Assembly: GCA_964642795.1 (NCBI GenBank)
Contig: CAZXRQ010000020.1
Span: 1 to 31,170, forward strand
From: JAVVVD01 sp964642795
GTDB lineage: Bacteria > Bacillota > Clostridia > Christensenellales > CAG-138
Length of the DNA stretch: 31,170 bases
Reading direction: 5' to 3'
A program made the translations under genes and the position numbers. Below, one piece after another: positions 1 to 7,828 of the stretch. Position 1 is the stretch's first letter, and each line of letters starts with the position of its first letter. A model generated the notes under the pieces. The model saw only the letters and a list, made by a program, of their open reading frames with translations, was not told the origin of the DNA and made no database searches.

Positions 1-24
1 AATCCCGGGGTTTATCGACAGTCT

Positions 25-54
25 CGGCGGGATGCAGATGCATCCCGCCGTTTT
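25..54 (+). terminator. Rho-independent terminator of a gene left of the window
   Basis: A perfect 11-bp stem (25-35 with 40-50) closes a 4-base loop and is followed by TTTT at 51-54. The U-run is only on the plus strand, so it ends a plus-strand transcript whose gene lies before position 1; no stop codon of that gene is visible in the first 24 bases. It isolates radC from upstream transcription. Confidence 0.85.
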
Positions 55-110
55 GGTTGTTGAAAAATCGGCGCATCCACTTTTTTGGCAGCTGCCGAGT
101 TATTTTGTGC

Positions 111-139
111 TGTACAGAACGGCGGTATTTTTCTATAAT
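111..139 (+). promoter_or_regulatory. SigA-type promoter of radC
   Basis: TGTACA (111-116), a 17-bp spacer, and a perfect TATAAT (134-139). The predicted transcription start falls about 7 bases after the -10 box, which is at or next to the ATG at 146, so the transcript may have no leader. Confidence 0.6.
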
Positions 140-145
140 AAGTAT

Positions 146-886
146 ATGGATAACGACGGAAGGAAAACCAATCCGCATTCCGGGCACAGGGCACGGCTTC
201 GAAAAATCTATATGGATGCGCCGCAGGCGATGCTGGAGCACCAACTGCTGGAGCTGCTGCTTACCTATGCTTTACCGCGCAGGGATGTCAACCCGCTTGC
301 GCATGAGCTGATAAGCCGTTACGGGTCGCTCGCGGCGGTGCTGACGGCGGACGTACACGAGCTTGCGGGGATGCCGGGCGTGGGTGAAAATACAGCGGTG
401 CTGCTTACGCTGGCGGGCCGGCTAAGCAGCGATATGCCCGCAGCCAAAATTCTGCACAGGCTGAATACGCCCGCGCAGGCGCAGGAATACTGCCGTGCGC
501 TGCTCGGCGGAGAGCGGTATGAAACGATGTATGTGATATCGCTGGATAAAAAACGGAGCGTACTGCACAGCGACAAAATAAGCGTAGGCACGCTCAACGA
601 GACCGTGGTATACCCGCGGCTGGTGGCGGAATGCGCACTGCGGCACCGTGCGTCCAGCGTAATACTTGCACATAACCATCCGTCCGGCGACGTTACGCCT
701 TCGCGCGGCGACGTGGAGACCACTGCCGCGGTGCTTGCGGCGCTTACGCCTATAGGAATATCGTTGTTCGATCACATAATAATCGGCGGGACAGAAGCGT
801 ACTCTATGGTGCGCGGAGCGGCGCTGCCCGGCGGAGAGACCGCGGAGCCGCTCAAAGTCGCCGCAGAGAATACCACCAAAAGCTGA
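146..886 (+). CDS. radC: RadC-family JAB/MPN-domain protein
   Basis: 246-residue RadC (UPF0758) family protein. An N-terminal helical region carries a helix-hairpin-helix-like segment (LAGMPGVGENTA, about 73-84). It is followed by a JAB/MPN+ metalloprotease-like domain with the metal motif HNHPSGDVTPSRGD (H176, H178, D189). Family members are called DNA repair proteins, but their molecular role is unsettled. The frame is open from position 2 and has an ATG at 32, but I place the start at 146: the family begins with a short polar stretch leading into the GHRARLR segment, and the 32 start lies inside the upstream terminator. There is no Shine-Dalgarno before 146 and the -10 box ends 6 bases upstream, which suggests leaderless translation. 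The cyclase-family gene follows 29 bases later and is probably co-transcribed. Confidence 0.88.
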   Translation: MDNDGRKTNPHSGHRARLRKIYMDAPQAMLEHQLLELLLTYALPRRDVNPLAHELISRYGSLAAVLTADVHELAGMPGVGENTAVLLTLAGRLSSDMPAAKILHRLNTPAQAQEYCRALLGGERYETMYVISLDKKRSVLHSDKISVGTLNETVVYPRLVAECALRHRASSVILAHNHPSGDVTPSRGDVETTAAVLAALTPIGISLFDHIIIGGTEAYSMVRGAALPGGETAEPLKVAAENTTKS

Positions 887-915
887 CCTGCGGCAGCATG
901 AGGAGGGCGAACGCT

Positions 916-1560
916 ATGAAGGTAATCGACCTTACGCACATTATACAGGAGAATATGCCGGTTTATCCAGGTACGGAGCCGCCTACGCTGGAGGCGGCTA
1001 ATACCTACGATAAGGATGGCTTCAAGGAGACCCGGATGTCCATGTTCACGCATACCGGCACGCATATGGACCCTCCTGCGCATCTGTTTGGCGGCAGGAC
1101 CACGCTGGACGGTTTTTTGGCGGCGCAATTTATAGGCCGGGCGCTGGTGATAGATTGCAGAGGGCTGAAGGATGGTACGGCCATCACCGTGAAGCAGCTG
1201 GAGAAATACGGTGCGCTCTGCGACGAAGCGGATTTTTTGCTGTTCAATTTGGGCTGGGACAAGCGCTGGGGGACTGAGGCCTATTTCGGTGACTATCCCT
1301 GTATGGACGACGGGCTGCTGGAATATATACTAAATGGCGAGTATAAGGGCATAGGCTTTGACGTTATCAGCATAGATCCCATGGCGGACGGAAATCTTAC
1401 GCGGCACAAGAAGCTGTTCAAGAATAAGGATATAGTAAACATCGAAAACCTGTGTAACCTTGAGCTGTGCGGCGACAAGCTGTTTTGGTTCAGCTGTTTC
1501 CCGTTACGCATAAAGGATTGCGACGGCTCACCGGTGAGGGCGGTGGCCTGGTTCGAATAG
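916..1560 (+). CDS. Cyclase-family (kynurenine formamidase-like) metal hydrolase
   Basis: 214-residue protein of the putative cyclase family (PF04199 type), which includes kynurenine formamidase, isatin hydrolase and polyketide cyclases. It begins with the typical VIDLTH strand and carries the metal-binding signature HTGTHMDPPAH at residues 46-56 (H46, H50, D52, H56). The start at 916 is supported by AGGAGG at 901-906; an in-frame ATG at 898 would place that site inside the gene. No other tryptophan-degradation gene is present in the window, so the substrate cannot be inferred. The protein has no signal peptide and is expected in the cytoplasm. It sits between radC and the promoter of the RNase J gene and most likely shares the radC transcript. 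Confidence 0.85.
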   Translation: MKVIDLTHIIQENMPVYPGTEPPTLEAANTYDKDGFKETRMSMFTHTGTHMDPPAHLFGGRTTLDGFLAAQFIGRALVIDCRGLKDGTAITVKQLEKYGALCDEADFLLFNLGWDKRWGTEAYFGDYPCMDDGLLEYILNGEYKGIGFDVISIDPMADGNLTRHKKLFKNKDIVNIENLCNLELCGDKLFWFSCFPLRIKDCDGSPVRAVAWFE

Positions 1561-1622
1561 CGCACGCATCCTGATACATTTTAAATTTTTCTGCGGACGG
1601 ACTGTTGGCCGTGCCGCAGGTA

Positions 1623-1651
1623 TTGTATACTAAAATTGTAAATGGTATAAT
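1623..1651 (+). promoter_or_regulatory. SigA-type promoter of the RNase J gene
   Basis: TTGTAT (1623-1628), 17-bp spacer, TATAAT (1646-1651). Transcription would start near 1658, giving a leader of about 73 bases before the TTG start at 1731. An in-frame ATG lies at 1662, only a few bases after the expected start of the RNA. Confidence 0.7.
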
Positions 1652-1730
1652 TAAACTAACTATGGAAATACATCCTTCGGGTGATATAAACCAGCCGGCC
1701 GCACGGTTATGCGGAGAAAGAGGAAAACGT

Positions 1731-3380
1731 TTGGCTTCAAAGCTTAAAATAATACCGCTGGGCGGTATAGGTGAGATCGGAAAGAATCTTACCGTTTTCG
1801 AGTATGGCAAGGATATTATGATAGTGGATTGCGGGCTGTCCTTCCCGGATGACGATATGCCCGGAATAGACGTCGTAATACCCGACATGGCCTACCTGGA
1901 AAAGAACAAGGATCACATCCGCGGCATGGTGATAACTCACGGCCACGAGGATCACATAGGCGCAATACCCTATGCGCTCAAGCAGTTCAACGTGCCGGTA
2001 TACGGCACCAAGCTTACCGCCGCGCTGATACAGCACAAGCTGGAGGAGGAGCGCGTAAGCGGAGATCTGCGCGCTGTAAATCCCGGAGACGTCATACAGC
2101 TGGGCTGCTTCCGCGTGGAGTTCATCAAAACCAGCCATTCCATCGCCGGAGCATGCGCGCTGGCCATAACCACTCCCATAGGCGTGGTTATACATACAGG
2201 CGACTTCAAGGTGGACTATACGCCTATTGACGGCGAACCCATCGACATTGCGCGCTTTGCCTACTACGGCTCCAAGGGTGTGCTTGCGCTGCTGAGCGAC
2301 AGCACCAACGCCGAGAGCGAGGGCAGCACGCCCTCCGAGCGTGAGATAGGCAAGACCTTCGAGCACATATTCGATATAGCTGCGGGCCGCATAATCGTAG
2401 CGAGCTTTGCAAGCAACATATACCGCATCCAGCAGATAGCGGATGTGGCGGTGGGGCATGGGCGCGTGGTGTGTCTGCAGGGACGCAGTATGCTCAACAT
2501 CGCAAAGGTGGCTACGGAGCTGGGCTACCTGAATATACCCGAGCAGAGCCTGGTGCCGGTCGAAGCGCTTAAAAAATACCCGCCCGAGAAGGTCTGCGTA
2601 ATTACCACCGGCAGCCAGGGAGAGCCCATGAGCGGCCTTTTCCGCATGGCGAACTCCTCGCACAAGCTTAACGTTGGCACGGGAGATACCGTGATAATCT
2701 CCGCGTCCGCGATACCGGGCAACGAGGTGGGAGTTTCCCGTGTGATTAACCAGCTGTTTGAAAACGGCGCGGACGTAGTGTACGACCGCATGGCGGACGT
2801 GCATGTTTCCGGCCATGCACGGCGGGACGAGCTAAGGCTGATGTTTACACTGACCAAGCCCAAGTATTTTATACCCGTGCACGGCGAGATACGCCACCTG
2901 CACCAGCACGCCAAGCTCGCCAGAGAGATGGGCGTGGCTGAGGAAAACATATTTATCCCGCAGATCGGCGGCATAATAGAGATAAGCCGGGCCGGCGCAA
3001 AGTATAACGGCACGGTGCCCTCAGGCAGCATAATGATAGACGGGCTGGGCGTAGGCGATATCGGAGACGTTGTGCTGCGCGACCGTAAGACGCTCAGCGA
3101 GGAAGGACTTTTCACGGTGGTGATAGCGCTAAAGAAAAAGACCGGCATACTGCTTGCACCGCCGGAGATCATATCGCGCGGGTTCGTATATGTGAAAAAC
3201 TCCGAGGAGCTCATCAACGAGGCGAGAGAGCTTACGCAGAAGTATGCCGAAAAGTTCGCTTCTGCGCACCGGTCGGAGTGGTCCGGCCTGAAAAACTCGC
3301 TCAAGTCAGAGCTGAAGAACTATCTCTACAACAAGACCAAACGGCGGCCAATGGTGTTGCCCATAATAATCGAAATCTGA
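1731..3380 (+). CDS. rnj: Ribonuclease J
   Basis: 549-residue RNase J, the 5'-to-3' exonuclease and endonuclease that drives RNA decay and maturation in Bacillota. The protein has a metallo-beta-lactamase core with the zinc motif HGHEDH (H70, H72, D74, H75), a beta-CASP insertion and the C-terminal RNase J domain; the length matches the family. I choose the TTG at 1731 because it gives the family N-terminus (ASKLKIIPLGGIGEIGKN) and follows an AAAGAGG Shine-Dalgarno at about 1717-1723. In-frame starts at 1605 (TTG) and 1662 (ATG) would add residues unlike the family; 1605 also lies upstream of the promoter. The gene has its own promoter and is followed 27 bases later by ylbF. Only one RNase J gene is in view, so J1 versus J2 cannot be decided. 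Confidence 0.95.
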   Translation: MASKLKIIPLGGIGEIGKNLTVFEYGKDIMIVDCGLSFPDDDMPGIDVVIPDMAYLEKNKDHIRGMVITHGHEDHIGAIPYALKQFNVPVYGTKLTAALIQHKLEEERVSGDLRAVNPGDVIQLGCFRVEFIKTSHSIAGACALAITTPIGVVIHTGDFKVDYTPIDGEPIDIARFAYYGSKGVLALLSDSTNAESEGSTPSEREIGKTFEHIFDIAAGRIIVASFASNIYRIQQIADVAVGHGRVVCLQGRSMLNIAKVATELGYLNIPEQSLVPVEALKKYPPEKVCVITTGSQGEPMSGLFRMANSSHKLNVGTGDTVIISASAIPGNEVGVSRVINQLFENGADVVYDRMADVHVSGHARRDELRLMFTLTKPKYFIPVHGEIRHLHQHAKLAREMGVAEENIFIPQIGGIIEISRAGAKYNGTVPSGSIMIDGLGVGDIGDVVLRDRKTLSEEGLFTVVIALKKKTGILLAPPEIISRGFVYVKNSEELINEARELTQKYAEKFASAHRSEWSGLKNSLKSELKNYLYNKTKRRPMVLPIIIEI

Positions 3381-3407
3381 TTTTAATGTGCAAAAGGAGG
3401 TAACGGT

Positions 3408-3749
3408 ATGGTGTACGATAAGGCAAGGGAGCTTGCAACGATGATAAAGGAGAGCGACGAGGCCAAAACCTACGCCGCTACACGCGAAGCGGCCACGGCG
3501 AACGATACCACAAAGGCGCTGATAAAGGAGTACCATCAGCTTCAAATGCAGGCGCAGGCTTCAATAATCAGCGGCAACAAGGATGAAGCCTGCATGGAGC
3601 GCCTGCAAAAGATAGGCGAGGTGCTGCAGCTCAATAACGACGCGAGCGCGTACCTTATTGCAGAGTACAGGTTAAACCAAATGCTGGGCGACGTATACAA
3701 GATACTCGCAGACGCCATAGACATAGACCTTGGTATGCTGGAGGAATGA
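3408..3749 (+). CDS. YlbF/YmcA-family protein
   Basis: 113-residue, almost wholly helical protein of the Com_YlbF family. In Bacillus subtilis YlbF works with YmcA and YaaT as a complex that assists RNase Y in mRNA processing and affects sporulation, competence and biofilm formation. Its place directly after an RNase J gene fits a role in RNA turnover, but the match here is to the family rather than to a specific paralogue. A strong AAAGGAGG (3394-3400 region) precedes the ATG at 3408. The stop codon is 4 bases before the GTG start of mltG, and the mltG ribosome site lies inside the last codons of this gene, so the two are likely translationally coupled. Confidence 0.85.
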   Translation: MVYDKARELATMIKESDEAKTYAATREAATANDTTKALIKEYHQLQMQAQASIISGNKDEACMERLQKIGEVLQLNNDASAYLIAEYRLNQMLGDVYKILADAIDIDLGMLEE

Positions 3750-3753
3750 TCCC

Positions 3754-4893
3754 GTGAGCGATAGCGGCAAAAGGTCCGGCGACCGTGCCATGCAAAAAAA
3801 ACTGTGGCGCATATTCCGCCCGATAACGATAGTGCTTATTAGCGTGCTGATATGCGCGGGTCTGCTCTACGCCGGCTTCAGCTATGTTAACGAACACTAT
3901 TTTGCCCCCGTGGATGAAAACGACGCTACCCCCATAACCGTGACTGTACCCAGCGGCTACGGAGCATCCTCCATAGCCAAGCTGCTGTACGAGGCCTGCG
4001 GCGAGGGTGAGCCGGGACTCATCTCCAACAAGGCGGTGTTCAAGGTATACGTTGATTTTACCGGCAAGGCGGACAAGCTGCGCGCAGGCACATATATACT
4101 CAGCCGCAACATGGACATAGCTCAGATGGTGGATGTGATATGCGCGGGCAACCCGCCGAGGGAGACCGTGCGCTTTACCATTCCCGAGGGTACCGATGTT
4201 GAGGGTATAGCGGCCAAGCTTGTGGAAGCCGGCCTGCTTACGGATACTGCGACCTTCCTCAGCCTGTGTGAGACCGGCGAAAGCTTCACGGACTATACGT
4301 TCATAAGCTCGATAGAGCAAAACGAGGAGCAGGCGCGGGATTATGTGCTGGAGGGCTATCTGTTCCCTGATACCTATGAGGTATATGCAGACGCTTCCGA
4401 GAAGGCCATAATCAACAAGATGCTGCTGCGCTTTAACGAGGTGTATACTACCGCATATGCCGAGCGCGCCGCAGAGCTGGATATGACTACTGACGATATA
4501 ATCACGCTGGCCGCACTCATCGAAAAAGAGGCCAAGACCGCTGATTTTTCCAAGGTTGCCGCCGTGTTCTACAACCGACTGGCTGCGGATATGACGCTGG
4601 GGAGCGACGCGCCGCTGCGCTACATATTCAAGACTAATACTCTGGAGTTTACGGCCGCACAGCTTGCGGACACGTCGCTATACAATACGCACGTTTACAA
4701 GGGCCTGCCGCTGGGGCCGATAACCAACCCAGGCAACGACGCAATAACGGCGGCGCTGTATCCGGATGAAGAATACATGGAGGAGGGCTACCTGTACTTC
4801 TGCCTCGTCAGCAGCGAGACCGGCGAGCTGGCGTTTGCCAAGACGCTGGAGGAGCATGAGGCGAACGTAGAGCAGTACAGGCCCAACTGGTAA
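3754..4893 (+). CDS. mltG: Endolytic murein transglycosylase MltG
   Basis: 379-residue MltG (YceG-like) protein, a membrane-bound lytic transglycosylase that cuts nascent peptidoglycan strands and sets glycan length. A basic N-terminus is followed by one transmembrane helix (about 24-44), a LysM-like stretch (THE VTVPSGYG region near 62-70) and the YceG catalytic domain. The catalytic glutamate is probably E257 in LIEKEAK, and the conserved KGLPLGPITNPG loop is present. The motif usually read as SDPTVxY appears here as SDAPLRY. The GTG at 3754 is preferred because GGAGGA (3740-3745) sits 8 bases upstream; the longer TTG start at 3730 has no such site. It overlaps no gene but is tightly packed with ylbF and the U32 gene, and mltG next to a U32 gene is a common clostridial arrangement. 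Confidence 0.93.
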   Translation: MSDSGKRSGDRAMQKKLWRIFRPITIVLISVLICAGLLYAGFSYVNEHYFAPVDENDATPITVTVPSGYGASSIAKLLYEACGEGEPGLISNKAVFKVYVDFTGKADKLRAGTYILSRNMDIAQMVDVICAGNPPRETVRFTIPEGTDVEGIAAKLVEAGLLTDTATFLSLCETGESFTDYTFISSIEQNEEQARDYVLEGYLFPDTYEVYADASEKAIINKMLLRFNEVYTTAYAERAAELDMTTDDIITLAALIEKEAKTADFSKVAAVFYNRLAADMTLGSDAPLRYIFKTNTLEFTAAQLADTSLYNTHVYKGLPLGPITNPGNDAITAALYPDEEYMEEGYLYFCLVSSETGELAFAKTLEEHEANVEQYRPNW

Positions 4894-4897
4894 AAAT

Positions 4898-6115
4898 ATG
4901 ATACCCGAGCTGCTTGCTCCCGCCGGTAATATGGAGAGGCTTCGCGCCGCGCTGCACTTTGGTGCAGACGCGGCGTATGTCGGTATGCGCAGCATGAGCC
5001 TGCGCAATATGGCGGATAATTTAACGCCGGAGGAGCTGGCGTCCGCCTGCGCGCTTGCGCACTCTGTGCAAAAGCGTATATACGTCGCCTGCAACGCGTT
5101 TGCGCGTGATGAGGATATGGCCGCGCTGCCCGCGCTGCTCTCGGATATACGCGACGCCGGCGCGGATGCGCTTATAGTGAGCGATCCCGGGGTGATACGC
5201 GTATGCTCCCGTACTGTGCCGGAGCTGCCGATCCACCTTTCCACGCAGGCCAATACGCTGAATACGGAGGCCGCGCTGTTTTGGCGCGAGCAGGGCGTAT
5301 CCCGAATAGTGCTGGCGCGGGAGCTTTCCATTGCCGAGGTTAAGCATATGAGGCGCTTGCTTCCGGAGAGTATACTGCTTGAATACTTTGTGCATGGCGC
5401 CATGTGCATATCCTACAGCGGGCGGTGTCTGCTTAGCAATTATCTTTCCCCGGATGGGCGGGACAGCTACCGCGGCGAGTGCGTACAGCCCTGCCGCTGG
5501 ACCTACGAGCTGCGCGAGCGCGGCAAGGACGGCGAATACTTTCCGGTGGAACAGGAGGGGCGCGGCACCTACATATTTAACTCCCGCGATCTCAACCTTA
5601 TGGCGCTGCTGCCGGATATGATTGACGCGGGCATTGCCAGCGTAAAGATAGAGGGCCGCATGAAATCCATAGCCTACGTTGCCACGGTGGTGAACGCCTA
5701 TCGCATAGCGTTGGATGCGCTCGCGGCGGGACAAGCAATCCCGGAGCCGGCGCTGCGCGAGCTGGATAAGGCCAGCCACCGCCCGTATACCACAGGCTTT
5801 GCGTTGGGCGATCCCGGCGCTGCGGGACAGTACCCTGTAAGCGCCCAGTATGTTTCGGATGAGCGCATATGCGCCGTAGTGGAGGATTATGACCCCGTAT
5901 CGCATATAGCGTCGCTGGTGCAGCGCAACCGCTTCTACGATGGCGACACGCTGGGCGTACTCTCTCCCGGCAGTTTAGGCGGCACGGTAACGGTGTCCGG
6001 TATGTGCGACGCAGACGGTGCTCCCTGCGCGAGCGCGCCGCATCCCAAGCAGCGGCTGACCGCCGTGTGCAGCGCGCCGCTTTTGCCCGGCGACATACTA
6101 AAGAGCATATTGTAA
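4898..6115 (+). CDS. trhP: Peptidase U32-family protein, TrhP-like tRNA hydroxylation enzyme
   Basis: 405-residue U32-family protein. The family was named as collagenase-like peptidases, but its characterised close members (TrhP/YegQ, RlhA) are iron-sulfur proteins needed to hydroxylate RNA; TrhP acts on uridine 34 of tRNA using prephenate-derived chemistry. The N-terminal half is a TIM-barrel-like domain starting ELLAPAGNMERLRAAL. The U32 signature EYFVHGAMCISYSGRC is followed by a CVQPC pair, giving the four cysteines expected to hold a cluster. A smaller C-terminal domain completes the protein. The ATG at 4898 is 4 bases after the mltG stop, so coupling is likely. The choice between TrhP and another U32 branch is inferred from the mltG neighbourhood and the sequence style, so the symbol is tentative. 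Confidence 0.85.
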   Translation: MIPELLAPAGNMERLRAALHFGADAAYVGMRSMSLRNMADNLTPEELASACALAHSVQKRIYVACNAFARDEDMAALPALLSDIRDAGADALIVSDPGVIRVCSRTVPELPIHLSTQANTLNTEAALFWREQGVSRIVLARELSIAEVKHMRRLLPESILLEYFVHGAMCISYSGRCLLSNYLSPDGRDSYRGECVQPCRWTYELRERGKDGEYFPVEQEGRGTYIFNSRDLNLMALLPDMIDAGIASVKIEGRMKSIAYVATVVNAYRIALDALAAGQAIPEPALRELDKASHRPYTTGFALGDPGAAGQYPVSAQYVSDERICAVVEDYDPVSHIASLVQRNRFYDGDTLGVLSPGSLGGTVTVSGMCDADGAPCASAPHPKQRLTAVCSAPLLPGDILKSIL

Positions 6116-6179
6116 GGTTAAGACAAGCCGCGTCGCGCATAAGCTGATATATCATCAGTTTATGAAGGCGGTCACATAT

Positions 6180-6875
6180 ATGCTGGATGCGTTATTTGCG
6201 CTTGCAAGGGATCTGCTGTTCCTGTTTGGCTATGTGCGGAGCGGCGGCTCGTTCCCGTCACCGCTGTCCCCGGACGAGGAGCGCCGGGCTTTGGACGCGC
6301 TGGCTGCAGGTGATGCGGAGGCGCGCGAGCAGCTTATAGAGCACAATCTAAGGCTGGTCGCGCACATAGCCAAGAAGTACGCGTCGCCACGCCGCGACAT
6401 GGACGACATAATATCCATAGGGACGGTGGGACTGATAAAGGCGGTGTCAACCTTCAACGGCGCAAAGGGCGGTTCGCTCGCCACCTACGCCTCGCGCTGC
6501 ATAGAAAACGAGATACTTATGAGCCTGCGCGCGGAAAAGAAGCTTGCAGGTGAGGTATCCCTGAGCGAGCCGATAGGAACGGACAAGGATGGCAACTGCA
6601 TAGAGCTGCGCGAGGTGCTGGGCTGTGACGCGGACGCCCTGCACGACGAGGCGGAGCTGAACATAGCCGCCGGCCAGCTGTATACGGCGATGGGCGGCGC
6701 GCTAAGCCGGCGTGAGCGCACGATAGTGGAGCTGCGCTACGGCCTCTGCGGCGCAAAGCCCATGGCACAGCGCGAGGTGGCGGAGATACTGGGCATAAGC
6801 CGCTCATACGTGTCCAGGCTGGAAAAAAAGGCGCTCATCCACCTGCGAACCGCACTGTACCCTAAACTCCCATAG
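6180..6875 (+). CDS. sigK: Sporulation sigma factor sigma-K (pro-form)
   Basis: 231-residue sigma-70 family factor with the features of sigma-K, the late mother-cell sporulation factor. The first 20 or so residues form a hydrophobic pro-sequence (MLDALFALARDLLFLFGY) of the kind removed by the SpoIVFB membrane protease. Region 2 contains EHNLRLVAHIAKKY, SIGTVGLIKA and TYASRCIENEI, and region 4 ends in GISRSYVSRLEKKAL. I start at the ATG at 6180 because this matches the known pro-sigma-K N-terminus and follows an AAGGCGG site; the ATG at 6162 would add six residues. The gene is uninterrupted, with no skin element. I could not assign a sigma-E promoter in the 64 bases after the U32 gene. Confidence 0.92.
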   Translation: MLDALFALARDLLFLFGYVRSGGSFPSPLSPDEERRALDALAAGDAEAREQLIEHNLRLVAHIAKKYASPRRDMDDIISIGTVGLIKAVSTFNGAKGGSLATYASRCIENEILMSLRAEKKLAGEVSLSEPIGTDKDGNCIELREVLGCDADALHDEAELNIAAGQLYTAMGGALSRRERTIVELRYGLCGAKPMAQREVAEILGISRSYVSRLEKKALIHLRTALYPKLP

Positions 6876-6889
6876 AAAGGAAACAGATC

Positions 6890-7759
6890 ATGGCAGCACA
6901 AAAGATCAGATTCGGCCCGGCCGGTAACAGCGATAGCTTTTATGCGCAGGGCTACACCTCCACGGAGCAGGCGCCGGCATGGCTTAACGGCATGGGGCTG
7001 AACGCATTCGAATATTCCTTCGGCCGCGGCGTGCGCATGGGCGAGGATAAGGCAAGGCTCATAGCGGCGGAGGCTATGAAGTACGATGTACAGCTTTCCG
7101 TGCATATGCCGTATTTCATCAACCTTGCCGCGCAGGATGAGGAAAAGCGCACGAAGAACGTGGGCTATTTCCTGGATTCGCTTGCAGTGGCCAAGGCGCT
7201 TAACGCAAAGCGCGCCGTATTCCATCCCGGCTCCGCATCGGGCGGCGACAGAGGGGAGATACTGGCGGGTGCAAAGGCGTTTTTGACGGAGATAATCCGG
7301 CGAATAGACGACTCAGGCTTTGGCGATATTACACTTTGTGCGGAGACCATGGGCAAGCAAAACCAGCTGGGCAGTCTGGATGAGGTGATAGCCCTGTGCG
7401 AGGTGGACGAACGGCTGCTGCCCACGGTGGATTTCGGGCATCTGCACGCGCGGGGACTGGGTGCGATAAACGGATATGGCGATTATGCCGCTATACTGGA
7501 CAAGCTGGAAAACGGCTTGGGCATAGAGCGCGCGCGGCGTATGCATGTGCATTTTTCCCGCATAGAGTACACCAAGGGCGGCGAGAAGATGCACCACACG
7601 TTTGCGGACGTGCAGTTTGGCCCGGAGTTCCCTCCGCTTGCGCAGCTGCTCGCGGAGCGCGGCTATACACCGGTTTTGATATGCGAATCCAAGGGCACGA
7701 TGGCCGAGGATGCGCTAATAATGCACAAAATGTATCAAACCGCCATAAATAGCTTGTGA
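6890..7759 (+). CDS. Endonuclease-IV-like TIM-barrel protein
   Basis: 289-residue TIM-barrel protein of the AP endonuclease 2 / xylose isomerase-like superfamily, closest in pattern to endonuclease IV (Nfo), which nicks DNA at abasic sites with three zinc ions. Eight of nine Nfo metal ligands have counterparts: H72, H112, E152, D181, H184, H219, H235 and E266. The ninth, the aspartate of the DRH motif (D229 in E. coli), is K233 here (EKMHH). The protein may therefore bind a reduced metal cluster or act on another substrate. AAAGGAAA precedes the ATG at 6890, 14 bases after sigK. The promoter of efp overlaps its 3' end, so the sigK transcription unit may finish here. A repair role is inferred, not shown. 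Confidence 0.8.
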   Translation: MAAQKIRFGPAGNSDSFYAQGYTSTEQAPAWLNGMGLNAFEYSFGRGVRMGEDKARLIAAEAMKYDVQLSVHMPYFINLAAQDEEKRTKNVGYFLDSLAVAKALNAKRAVFHPGSASGGDRGEILAGAKAFLTEIIRRIDDSGFGDITLCAETMGKQNQLGSLDEVIALCEVDERLLPTVDFGHLHARGLGAINGYGDYAAILDKLENGLGIERARRMHVHFSRIEYTKGGEKMHHTFADVQFGPEFPPLAQLLAERGYTPVLICESKGTMAEDALIMHKMYQTAINSL

Positions 7760-7783
7760 GAACATATGAAGGCGTGATAAAAT
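7754..7783 (+). promoter_or_regulatory. Promoter of efp
   Basis: TTGTGA (7754-7759), 18-bp spacer, TAAAAT (7778-7783) preceded by TG (7775-7776), an extended -10. The -35 overlaps the stop codon of the TIM-barrel gene. The 12-mer ATCAGGTAGTAT starts at 7784, directly after the -10, and also occurs after the -10 of panT. Confidence 0.6.
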
Positions 7784-7828
7784 ATCAGGTAGTATATTTG
7801 CATAATCAATATATTGGAGGTATTTCCC

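Noticed and set aside
32..145. N-terminal extension of RadC to position 32
   Set aside because: That start lies inside the upstream terminator and before the promoter, and the added residues do not look like the family.
1591..1619. Hairpin (CTGCGG arms) after the cyclase-family gene
   Set aside because: The arms pair with one bulge, but no U-run follows on either strand, so I do not call it a terminator.
6144..6158. Small palindrome (CTGAT/ATCAG) upstream of sigK
   Set aside because: Five-base arms are too short to support an operator, and no sigma-E or SpoIIID site could be matched with confidence.
7754..7783. Rex operator at the efp promoter
   Set aside because: TTGTGA is present but its inverted partner TCACAA is missing; it is better explained as a -35 box.
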